Source: Buddleja alternifolia (taxonomy: Eukaryota; Streptophyta; Magnoliopsida; Lamiales; Scrophulariaceae). Taken from it: a DNA stretch of 64,000 nt. The stretch covers positions 7,214,012-7,278,011 of the forward strand of contig CM033403.1 in NCBI GenBank assembly GCA_019426215.1. The letters are read 5' to 3'. This document shows, one piece after another, positions 11,350 to 21,261 of the stretch (positions are counted from its first letter, which is position 1; each line of letters starts with the position of its first letter). The position numbers and the translations under genes were made by a program. Under the pieces are notes generated by a model. The model was not told the origin of the DNA. It was given only the letters and a program-made list of their open reading frames with translations, and searched no databases.

Positions 11350-12081
11350 TTACTTCTCAATGATAGAAGCTACTTGGAAGGACTCACTCAGAGCCATGTT
11401 CTCAGCATGAATTTCATGTAATATAATTTGAAACTCTTGAACTTGGCTTGTCACAGACTTAGAGTCTACCATTTTGAAGTCTAAGAACTTCGCGACCACG
11501 AACTTCTTTAGTCCAGCGTCCTCAGTTCTATACTTCTTGTCCAGTGCCTCCCAGAGGTCTTTGGCAGTTTTTACTTCAGAATATATGCTGTAAAGCGAAT
11601 CATTCAATCCATTGAGTAGGTAATTTCTGCAAAGGAAATCACCATGTATCCAGGAATCATATGCCTTCCTCAGATCACTATCAGTTGATTCAACCGGGAC
11701 ATAAGGAGCATTTCCCCTTAAGTACCTTGCTTGGTTCAAAGTCGTGAGGTAAAACAACATCTATTGTTGCCACCTCTTGAAGTCAGCCCTGCTGAACTTC
11801 TCCGGTTTTTCAGCCTGAACCGGTATAACAGGATTAGCCATTGAAACAAATGGAGGGACCGGAGCAAAGCCAGAACCGGAACCAGGGCCCAGCCCTGAAC
11901 CAGAACCTAGCCCGGCACCCCCACCAAAGCCAATGCCAAAACCGGAACCAGGACCCAGCCCTGAACCGGAACTAAAACCAGAACCTCCACCGGAGCCATT
12001 GATAATACCGAGACCATGAATAGCACCTGGTCCAAGACCGAAATCAAGAGTAGCACCATCAACATTTCCCATATTTTCCAT
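11350..12081 (-). pseudogene. copia C gag N-terminal part, with an internal TAG
   Basis: The start codon at 12081 begins a leader of about 60 residues that is very rich in Gly, Ser and Pro (repeats of GLGPGSG). It leads to EKFSRADFKRWQQ, a classical copia gag motif. A TAG at 11761-11763 interrupts the motif, and the frame continues with MLFYLTTLNQARYL, WIHGDFLCRNYLLNGLNDSLY and ALDKKYRTEDAGLKKF, the UBN2-type gag body. A second stop (TAA, 11350-11352) precedes the next segment. The Gly-rich leader comes from a short degenerate repeat (ccggaaccagg.. type) and is unusual for gag. Confidence 0.88.
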
Positions 12082-12133
12082 TTGAACAAGTGATAACTTT
12101 TGAACAACAATAAGAAAAATTTAGTGTTAAGTT

Positions 12134-12836
12134 TGTTGTTTCAAAACTTCACAAACGTATCAAATTGATAATAACAAAGAAAGATTATATCGAGGCGAGA
12201 GAGAACTCTCTATCCTTAACACTAAATTGCCCCGCCTTGGTGGTACGAGTTCTTGCAACAAGTGTCCCAAGATACAACGATATTCTTTTTGAAGATTAAA
12301 CCACTTCAATTTCAGAAAACTACGAACTTAATTTACTGTTGAAATCTCAAGAAAAAGATGAAGATGATTTTATAAAACTCAAGAACACTTAGAGAGAAAT
12401 ATGTTGTGTTTTGAGTTGGTGTGTTTCAAAATGGTTGGAATGGTTGCTATTTATAGGCAAAATCCATTTCCATAAGAATCAATCCACACCATCCATTTCT
12501 AAGATCAAATTTTAGCCATCCAAGATGCTCCACCACCTTGAAGTGCTCATATGTCATTCATGATGTATTCATGACATATTTTCCATTAAAATGTGTTGTG
12601 TCATTCATGATATATGCATGTCATATTAAATAAAATTATATCAAAATATGGGATACACAATTCAAACCCTTCAATTTAGCACTTAATTTCTCATTCGTTC
12701 CGATTAGAGAAATTCGAAATGCTAAACTCATCTACTCGGAACGTAGATTAAGATTATCCAATAATCTTAAGTATCCCGGATACTAACGGCGTTCGAATTT
12801 CGTACTCAACCACAATTTGTACCATTTTATCCAACA
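12134..12836 (-). repeat. 5' LTR of copia C
   Basis: 703 bp, TG...CA ends. The inner edge is followed on the minus strand by AACTTAACAC, the likely start of the leader. It carries a TATA-like TATAAATAG on the minus strand near 12447-12457. The same motif is in the other LTR near 6921-6931. Confidence 0.95.
12447..12457 (-). promoter_or_regulatory. candidate TATA box in the copia C 5' LTR
   Basis: The minus strand reads CCTATAAATAG within the LTR, a good match to the plant TATA consensus and in the position expected for the element's promoter. Confidence 0.5.
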
Positions 12837-13085
12837 GTCGTAAATATAGCCTTCTTCTCATTCTCGCAGTTCATGTTTTGTATATTAATGCAGAGAACAG
12901 TAACTTCCTGAGGATTTTTTCTTGTAAAGCAGCTTTATTCTTTTCCTCTGCTGGGAATCCATTGTATTCCCTTGTGTATTTGGCCAAACTGAAATCTTTG
13001 TCTTGTAACTACAGGTCCTAAATTTGGTCACGTAAATCATAACAGTGAATATCCAATTTTTATGGATCGAGGAAAAAGACAGTCA
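12837..13085. other. 3' flank of MATH copy 1, right of copia C
   Basis: This aligns with the copy-2 flank from about 23065 (tagcctt.ttctcattctcg, agttcatgttttgta, gcagagaac.gtaacttc). No gene is seen. The match shows where copia C inserted into the duplicated unit. Confidence 0.7.
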
Positions 13086-13639
13086 GGGCCTCTCCAATGG
13101 AGAGCTATTTTGTAGCTTTTAGCTCCAAAATAGCTCTCCAATGGAGAGCTATTTCCCTGCGCTAAAATAGCGCAGGGGAACAGTGCAGCGCTATATTTAG
13201 CGCTGCACTGTAGCTCAGCGCTATTTTTAGCGCTGAGCTACTTTTTTTTTTTAATTTTTTTTTGTCTTTTTTTTCCTTTCATTTTCACCCCCAAAGTTTT
13301 GTAATTAGTCATTTCAGCCCTTTATTTCATTTCACACCCTTTCATTTTAGCCCCTTTATTTTGTATTTATCTTTTTTCTTGTTTTTTTCAATTAATGTAT
13401 ATATTATTTTAATTTAACCAAAAGAATAAACATTTAACTAAAAGTAGTACAAAATGCATGTTCCATATAATTTAAAACATTTAAAATCAACTTCAACATA
13501 GAACAATGTTACATAAATACCTAAAATTACACAATTGAAAGGGAAACATACATAATACAAGATAAATAGAGCATAAAAAAACAACAATAATTTAAAATGG
13601 TGGTAAATCGGATCCACTTCCTCCCCCAAAATGGTGGTA

Positions 13640-13990
13640 AAAAAACAACTATGTATATAAAGATAAGAAAACCTATCCTGAAGGAAATCTCATCTTATTA
13701 TCTTAACCGTTGGATGAGTTTTCTTACCATCTTAACCGTTGGATGAAAATCTTATCTTATCATCTTATCTAATATATATATAGTATATATATGTATACAT
13801 ATCTACTATGTATATATATACGTATGTATACATTATTTATATATGTATTATATATCATATACTGAATATATATTATTTACTATGTATATATAGATAAGAA
13901 AACCTATCCTGAAGGAAATCTCACCTTATCATCTTAACCGTTGGATGAGTTTTCTGAAAAATCTTAACCGTTGGATGAATATCATCATCA
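13640..13990. repeat. direct repeat inside the Harbinger 5' region
   Basis: A block of about 70 bases (ataagaaaacctatcctgaa through cttaaccgttggatgag) occurs near 13660-13745 and again near 13890-13950, with an AT-rich tatatata stretch between. The subunit cttaaccgttggatga appears four times. It may hold transposase-binding sites, but this is inference. Confidence 0.7.
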
Positions 13991-14124
13991 TCCAAAATAT
14001 TATCTCAATATTCTATAAATATATGGAATACTGAATCGATTTCTCATCACTCCCATCATCGACATTGTTTACAAATCACTTCTTTTTTCTCATCTTCAAA
14101 CTAGGCAAGAAATACAATTTCAAA

Positions 14125-15524
14125 ATGAATTTTGATATTGGGGGTTCTTCTTATGATATGAATACTTCATCTTCATCTTCAACACCATCTCCTCCTTCAT
14201 CTCCTCCTTCTTATTCTGCTTATGGTGACATGGATAATGAGTTATTCATGCAAAGTCTGGATCACGACGAAATTTGCGCTCAACTTGTGCTGCAAAATAA
14301 CAATATGATAATGGAATATTATCAAAATTGCCATGGCAACCAATCTTCCAGTCGTCGTGGCTCTGTCCCAGGTCATAGAATGATCAATCGTGATCGTGAA
14401 GTAGCAGATCGTAATCTGATTAATGATTATTTTAGCGCTACTCCACGATTTAATGATGAAATGTTTCGTCGGAGATATCGAATGTCTCGAACTTTGTTCA
14501 TTCGTATTGTTGATGCAATCAAAGTTCATGATGAATATTTTCAACAGCGGAGAGATGGTTTTGGTAAACTTGGATTATCAACTTTACAAAAAACAACTGC
14601 CGTGTTCCGAATGTTGGCATATGGTGTAGCGGCCGATGCTACTGATGAGTATGTTAAGATTGGTGAGTCAACCGCAATTGAAAGTTTAAAGAGATTTTGT
14701 CGAGCCGTTGTTGAAGTTTTCTCAGAGCGATATCTTAGATCACCTAATGCTAATGATATCGCAAGGTTACTTCACATTGGTCAAAAACGGGGTTTTCCCG
14801 GAATGTTGGGTAGTCTTGATTGTATGCATTGGAAGTGGAAAAATTGTCCCACCGCCTGGGCCGGACAATACGCAGGACGTAGCGGATCACCAACTATCAT
14901 TCTTGAAGCTGTCGCTGATTATGATCTTTGGATATGGCACGCGTATTTTGGTATGCCAGGCACCAATAACGATATTAATGTGTTAGAATCATCGCATCTA
15001 TTTTCCAATCTTGCTCAAGGTATTGCCCCCCCAGCTCATTATGTTATTCAAGGAAAACAATATAATATGGGATATTATTTAGCTGATGGTATTTATCCAA
15101 AATGGTCCACTCTAGTACAAAGTATTCATCAGCCGAGTGGAAGAAAGAAAAAATATTTTGCAATGAAACAAGAGGCGTGTAGGAAAGATGTGGAGCGTGC
15201 GTTGGAGTTCTACAATCAAGATTTGCAATTGTTGCAGGACCCGTACGTTTTTGGAGTAAAGATGTGCTACATGACATAATGACTGCGTGTATTATCATGC
15301 ACAATATGATAATTGAGGATGAACGTGATCTCAATGCACCAATTACAGATGCGCAGGAAACACCAGTTCTAGTTGTTGATCCGCCAGATGAACATCTCCG
15401 ATTTCAACAATTCCTTGGTCGATATAGGCAAATACAAAACAGAGATGCTCATATTGAACTCCGGAATGCATTAATAGAGCATTTATGGGAGCAACTTGGT
15501 AATGCACAAGACAATAGTGAATAA
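14125..15524 (+). pseudogene. PIF/Harbinger transposase (DDE_Tnp_4-like), one frameshift
   Basis: The start is the ATG at 14125 (MNFDIGGSSYDM). The upstream in-frame ATG at 14065 would add an unlikely hydrophobic leader. An acidic Ser-rich N-terminus is followed by RFNDEMFRRRYRMSRTLF, then a helix-turn-helix-like part, and the catalytic regions: LGSLDCMHWKWKNCP (first Asp), FGMPGTNNDINVL (second Asp) and RKDVERA (Glu region). A single missing base near 15201-15203 (gcgttggagtt) moves the frame. The first frame stops at 15277-15279, while the C-terminal part (FWSKDVLHDIMTACIIMHNMI..) continues in another frame to TAA at 15522-15524. Restoring one base would give the usual family length of about 465 residues. 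It is likely inactive, or a sequencing error. Confidence 0.88.
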
Positions 15525-15964
15525 TTTTGTCAAGTCCTTTTCAATCATGTTGTAATATTTTTAATTGATCAAATATTATGTTTGTTTTGTATGCTTATTT
15601 TATATGAACGTTTTTTTATGTAAAATATAAATGTACGAAAAAATTCGGTCTTTATATTATTGAGTAATTTTTAATTATACTTTACAAAATAATGAAGTAG
15701 TTTAATAAATTTCAATTATTTAATATTATTATTATTAAAACTCTCAAAAATTATTTACTTGGATAAATATGTAATACAAACATAAAATTTGGGGTATTTG
15801 TGAAATATGAGAAATATTATAAATGAGGTGTAAAAATATTATTATTATAATGAATAGTGATTTAGAGCAGAATATAGAGCAGTACATTGGAGTTAATGTA
15901 CTGTAGCAGAGCTAAAATAGAGATAAAGCTGGAGTTATTTTAACTCCCTACATTGGAGATGGCC

Positions 15965-16686
15965 TCAGAACTCAGAAATTGAAAATATTCCGACATTTTA
16001 TGATACGTGTTATTTTTACCTTTCAATTTGAAATTTTTTCAAATTAGATGATCATGTTTACCAATGCATGCCACTTTCCATCTTTTTTTACTCTTTCAAT
16101 TTTTGGTGGAATTTGACTTAGTATTACAACTAATTAAACGTTAAAGTTTATGTCCATAAACAGTCAATTTCACAAAGGTTATAGTCACAATTTTACCATA
16201 TATATTTTCGTTAGATATATTTTTACCATTTTTCTTCTATGTTTCCTTAGGACTATATAGTCACAATTTTACCGTATATATTTTCATTAGACTTTAATAG
16301 GGTGGAATAGTCCTTCCCTTGCAATAGGCCTGACAATGGATAAATATTATGTATATCCAAATTTTTGGGTTTGGACACACACCCAAACCAATCATTGAGT
16401 TTACACTCGGACTTGGCCCCAGACCCAACCATTACATCTAAGCTCAAGCCCCATAAATCAATACCTACCTCTATCCCTCATCAAACTCTACTATCTACCT
16501 CAAACTCTACTATCTACCTCACTAGATGCCCAGCCCTTCCCTCAATTCTCCCACATTCAATCAGCTGCCGCCAGCATCGTCTCTCTACCATCGATAGCTT
16601 TCGACTTCCTCCGCCATCACCCCCACTCCCATCTAATCCTCAACCATCGGCACTTCCTTCTCCTTTCCTCATTGGTGCCTTTTCAC
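15965..16686. other. spacer between the Harbinger and CACTA insertions
   Basis: No supported gene. The last part (about 16500-16686; cttccctcaattctcccaca, ctgccg, cagcacttccttctcc) matches the flank of MATH copy 2 near 23220-23330, so the duplicated unit reaches here. A 19-base tandem repeat (caaactctactatctacct) lies at about 16482-16519. Confidence 0.6.
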
Positions 16687-17470
16687 TACTACAAAAAAGC
16701 CCTATTACAGCAGTTCGACCCGAACCACTGTCATAGGATGTCAGAAATTTTTTTTTAAAAAAGAAATAGGGATACGACAGTGGTTTGATCGAACCGCTGC
16801 CATAGTTACGGTCTATGACAGCGGTTCGACCGAACCGCTGTCATAATATTTCAGAAAACAAAAATGAAAAAAAAAAAACGATATGACAGCGGTTCGTCGA
16901 ACCGCTGTCATACAAAACAATGAAAAAAAAATAGCATATGACAGCGGTTCGTAGCTGAACCGCTGTCATAGGGGGCCAGGTTTTTCACTTAACCCGGCCG
17001 CCCCCTTCTTCTTTCTCTCATTCTCTCTCTCTCTCTCTCTCTCAACTCTCTCACTATTACACCCGGCCCTCCACCACCACCCCACCACCACCACCACCTC
17101 TCTCTCTCGCGCTCTCTCTCGGTTTCTCTCTATATTTCTCTCTCTCTCTCTCGGTTTCTCTCTCTCTCTCTCTTTACTCGACCTCTCTTCGGCCGCCGTC
17201 CACCGCCGCCGTTCGCTCCCCTCTTTCAGTATCTCCCTCTCTCTCTCTTTCTCTCTTTCTTTATATATATATATGTGCATATATATATATATGTACATAT
17301 ACTATAATATATAACTCTTTCTATATATATATATATATATATAAGGACCCCGCCTCAGCTGCCGCCCCGCCGCCGCCATTTAGTGGGTAATTTTTTGTAG
17401 ATAAATTTATATATATATATGTATACACACACACACACACACACTTAGAGTATAGAGCTTGAGTTAGATA
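16687..17470 (+). mobile_element. CACTA element 1, 5' part only
   Basis: It starts CACTACTACAAAAAAGCCC, followed by copies of the palindromic subterminal repeat (tgacagcggttcg..cgaaccgctgtca) at about 16755-16970. Then come a CT-rich tract, GCC-rich sequence and ac/at microsatellites. The same order is found in the complete element at 42591-43290. It is inserted in the MATH flank after gccttttc. No matching 3' end (..TGTAGTAGTG) was found before the next features, so the right boundary is unknown and the element may be truncated. No transposase. Confidence 0.75.
17000..17345. repeat. CT and AT microsatellites in CACTA 1
   Basis: Long (ct)n runs at 17026-17045, 17100-17170 and 17234-17255, and (at)n runs at 17263-17292 and 17322-17343. 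Open frames across this area on the minus strand (Arg/Glu repeats) come from the repeats and are not genes. Confidence 0.9.
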
Positions 17471-18310
17471 AATATTTGTGTATGTATTTATTAAACATGG
17501 TTAAGTAAAAGTGTTTATTAATTGAGACAATTTTATTTTTTCAAATTAAACACAATGGTAGTGAGCCCAATACTAGTATGATGGTGAACCTAGAGGGTTA
17601 CACACAATACTTAATTAACCTAATGGTAGCAGCTTCCACTTTTATGTGAGAGGTCTTGAGTTCAATTCCAGGATGTCACAAATTGTGACATTTTCTCTTT
17701 ATTTGGAGTTTTATAGGGTCTGTGTGATCCATGATTAAAAAACTATTGGCCCCGCGGTATGTCGGGTCAGGGTATTTCCTTCGTCTAGAATTAAAAAATA
17801 ATTATACTTAGACAAATCTATTGATTAACTATTTTAGGAAATTTAATTCAAAGTAGCTGAATTAAATATATTGGTTAATTGAATTGGGGTTGAATGCATA
17901 AACCCCCTGTGTTATATCAAAAATACAAGAAACTCCCCTGTATTAATGAGATAGTTTAATCACCACCTTGTGTTCTTAAGAAGTTTTGTTTTCCACTTGT
18001 ATTAATATGCTCATTTGTCATTTATACATTTTTCATAAAATATAAAAGGTAGAAAGTGCTATTTTATCCAAAAACACACATATTAGGTTGATTGAACCTT
18101 TTATTTCATCCAATCATTAAAATAGATTAAAATCGTCTCTTCCTTTTCCTTTTTTTTTAATATAATAAAATGTCACTTTAATTATAATATATATATTTAA
18201 ATTGGCGTACATATTTCTTTTTGTCAAATGAAATGAGTTATTTTTATGTGGTTACAAAGTTTATATGAAGTCTTTTTTCATTGCTTAGACGAAAACAAGG
18301 AAACAATTAA
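17471..18310. other. AT-rich spacer with a possible tRNA-derived (SINE-like) box pair
   Basis: No gene. At about 17620-17680, tggtagcagctt and gagttcaattcc resemble the A and B boxes of a tRNA-derived promoter, as in plant SINEs. No clear target duplication or tail was recognised, so this is a weak call. gttacaaagtttatatgaa occurs twice (18248, 18328), just outside and inside the next element. Confidence 0.3.
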
Positions 18311-19454
18311 GGCTTTGTTTGGATGGGTTTACAAAGTTTATATGAAAGTCATTTCATTTTCTAAAAAAATGTATGGTTTTTTTGCTTGCCGTATTCTTTT
18401 ATCCGAACGTAAAACCCAAAAATGCACAAAAAAGGGAGAAAAAATTTGGAAACAAGAAAAAAAAATGATTTTTTTTTGCGTATGAAAAAAGTGAAAAAAG
18501 TAGGTGTCCAAATATACACGTTTGGTGAAAACAAGGAAAAAAAAAGCAGCATGTGTTTTTGAAAATGGTTGAAATTTTTTAGTAACCACACAAAAAAAGT
18601 GATGCGTGTGAAATGATTGAAAATTTTTTTTCTTGTAATTTTTCTCCTTTTTCGATTAGATGAATATTATTGTAACCACATAAAAATGATTTGATGTTGA
18701 AACAAAAAGCAGCACTATTTTTTTTAAGATAATATTTTTTTTCCTTGATTTTCTCCCCTATTTCGAGAACCACATAAAATGGAGAAGGAAGCGGCAAGCA
18801 AAAAAGCAGCACTAGAGCAATTTTTTTAAGAAAATAATATTTTTTCCTTGTTTTCAGAGAGAAGATGGTGATGGGTGGATGAGAGAGAAATTAAAAATAA
18901 ACTCATTTCGTGATATAAAACAAAAAAAATATATGTAACAATTTAAAAATATATATATATATATATATAAATATTATACATATATATAAATTAAAGATTT
19001 AATAAATAAAAAAAAGTGAAATCATATTATTATCTAATTACCCCACTTTTAGTAATTTTAAATAAATTTAATTTTCCCCCTTTTATTTCATCCAATCATT
19101 AAAATAGATTAAAATCAATATAATAAAATGAAATTTCTCGAGATTGGTTGGATGGGTTTTCATTTCTTTTCTAAAATGTAAAACGTGTTTTTTGATAAGA
19201 ATGAAAATAGGTGTGTTTGGTTGTAAAATATTTTGAGTGTGATGTGTGAAATTATTGAAAAGTAATGATTAGATGATATTATTGGATTTGATGTGAATAT
19301 TGATGAGAGAGGAGAGAGAGAAGATGGTGATGGGTGGATGAGAGAGAAATTGTGATATAAGTGACAGTTAAAAAATAGTGTAAAGTGTGTATTTTCATTT
19401 TCAGATTAAAATAAAAATGAAAAAAGTATAATGAAAACACAAACAAACAAAGCC
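18311..19454. mobile_element. Tourist-like MITE 1 (1.1 kb), TSD taa
   Basis: It begins GGCTTTGTTTGG and ends CAAACAAAGCC, a short terminal inverted repeat. It is flanked by taa at 18308-18310 and 19455-19457. The 3-base taa target is typical of Tourist/Harbinger MITEs. The interior is AT-rich with homopolymers and a repeated segment (agaagatggtgatgggtggatgagagagaaatt at about 18861 and 19320). No coding capacity. Confidence 0.65.
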
Positions 19455-19457
19455 TAA

Positions 19458-19868
19458 GGCTATGTTTGGTTATGTTTTGGGATAATATTTTGGTGAGAAT
19501 TATTGGTGAGAAATTTATGGGGACACGTGCGTGTTTGATGAGATTGTGTTTGGTTTTATTTTGGGAGTTGGTTTTTTGGGTGGGGTTTTTTGTGAGATAA
19601 TATTTGATTTTGTTTCCAAAGGGAACAAAAGTTACTGTAGCAGTCAAATCATGAAACTTTTGTGTTAGAGAGGAGAGAGAAGAGAGAGAGCACATAGAAA
19701 GAAAGAGGTGTGTAGGGACAAAGTAGGTGTGGAAAGATGAAAAATAATTATTATGTTTTTTTTGGACCAAAAAAGTAGTGTGTTTTTGACCAAATATTTT
19801 GTGAACCAAACACAATTTGGTGAGAATTTTAGATCAAACATGATATGGAAACATATCCAAACATTGCA
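19458..19868. mobile_element. Tourist-like MITE 2, adjoining MITE 1
   Basis: It starts GGCTATGTTTGGTTATGTTTTGG and ends ATATCCAAACATTGCA, an imperfect inverted repeat. It is flanked by taa at 19455-19457 (shared with MITE 1) and 19869-19871. The inside is T- and G-rich with no coding frame worth reporting. Confidence 0.55.
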
Positions 19869-20013
19869 TAAAGACTTCTCAAAAAACCTTTATGCTTTTC
19901 CTGAATGAATTTAAACTAAACATTAATTAAGTAGAGTTTATCGCTTATGACACTCAATGTATATAGACGCAAAGTTGTTTTTCAGTAAAGATTGGCAAAA
20001 CCCGCAATAAAAA

Positions 20014-21230
20014 ATGGCATTGAATCTGGTGGATGATGAGGGTAAGTCTTTATTTTGATTTTCTTCTTTGTTGGATTTGGTTTCTTCAAGTTTATGTTAT
20101 AACCTATATTGTTCCTACTCATTATTTACCCAAAAATCAATTCATTTTGTTGATGTTTTAAATCTGTTATTTATTTATTTTTATTTTTTGGGTAAATTTA
20201 CTATGTTTATAATGTTGTGCAACAATTTTTCAGATGTCACGATGGAAACAAGAGAGGCTTCACCTTCTCATTTCCTGTTCAGAATTGAATCCTTTTCCAT
20301 GCATGACAAGTATGGAACGGAGAGGTATGAATCCGGTGAATTTGTGGCCGACGACTACAAATGGTAAGGTCATTGCTCCCAATTGTTATATATTTCCATC
20401 CTACTCTCTCTCTCTGAATGTACATAAATACATATTGTTGAAATGTTTTTATTTATTTAGTTAAGTTTCTATAAATAGCTTTGTAATTGTAATCTTCTGA
20501 TTAGTTGTGAAATGAAAATTGTTTGCAACACTTTTACAATTCAACATGGTATCAGAGCTTGGGAATTCCTCTCAAGATTCTTCCGCAAATTCCTTTGAAA
20601 TTCTTCACTCTGTGTTCAATTTTCTGGAAATTCTTCGCAATTTTGACTCGATTCTTCATCAAATCGATCATTCGATTCAATTTCAATCAGTTAATCGGCA
20701 GCTTCACCCGTTTAATCGGCGATTTCTGTGTAGAATTGACAATGATAGATAATCTATTATTCTCTTACACAACTAGAACTAACAATTAGATTTATATGCC
20801 CACACATATTAGATTTATAGGCCCATAAATTTCACAATTATTTACTTCAATTTAGCTCTTCATTAGAAAACCACGTGTGACGCACGTGCTTGTTTCTAGT
20901 GTGTGTATGTGTGTGTATGTGTATATATATATATATCTGTGTGTGTGTGTATTTGTTTGTATCCTTCCGACATTTTACTTCTCGTGACAACTTAGTTATG
21001 ACTTTCCATGATTCAGCACAGTCAATGTATCAATTTTATTTTAATGTAATTACACACAATATTTTTTAACTTAGCATGGAATGGTCATATTGTTCTCATT
21101 AAAATTCTAGTGGAAATATTGTAAAAGGAAAACAAACTGTATTTTTTCCAGAATTATGTTATCTATGCTGCCAGTGATAGTTTGATTATCTTGTTTGGTT
21201 TTGCTCTAGTGCTATGAAATAAAATATGTG

Positions 21231-21261
<31 letters not shown>

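Larger units (their letters stand above)
6604..12836 (-). mobile_element. copia element C, complete with two near-identical LTRs
   Basis: LTRs at 6604-7308 and 12134-12836 both start TGTTGTTTC and end ATCCAACA. By eye they differ by three substitutions and one 2-base indel over about 700 bases. The flanking five bases are ggcgt (left) and gtcgt (right), a near-perfect target duplication. The insertion splits the 3' flank of MATH copy 1: the sequence on either side rejoins when compared with copy 2. The coding strand is minus, with gag near 12081 and RNase H ending at 7875. Coding is broken by three in-frame stops and two small frameshifts, although the LTRs say the insertion is young. Confidence 0.95.
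13086..15964 (+). mobile_element. PIF/Harbinger DNA transposon, 2.9 kb, TSD tca
   Basis: The ends are imperfect inverted repeats: GGGCCTCTCCAATGGAGAG on the left and, reverse-complemented, GGCCATCTCCAATGTAGGG on the right. The 3-base target duplication tca lies at 13083-13085 and 15965-15967. Three-base duplications are typical of Harbinger. A DDE transposase gene is inside (14125-15524). No separate Myb-like ORF, the usual second Harbinger protein, was recognised. The left end contains extra short inverted repeats (agcgctgcactg, tagctcagcgct). Confidence 0.85.

Noticed and set aside
16966..17298. Minus-strand frame rich in Arg and Glu
   Set aside because: It arises from the (ct)n microsatellite of CACTA 1.
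17620..17680. tRNA-like A and B boxes as a tRNA gene
   Set aside because: No cloverleaf or anticodon arm could be built. At most a SINE-like remnant.
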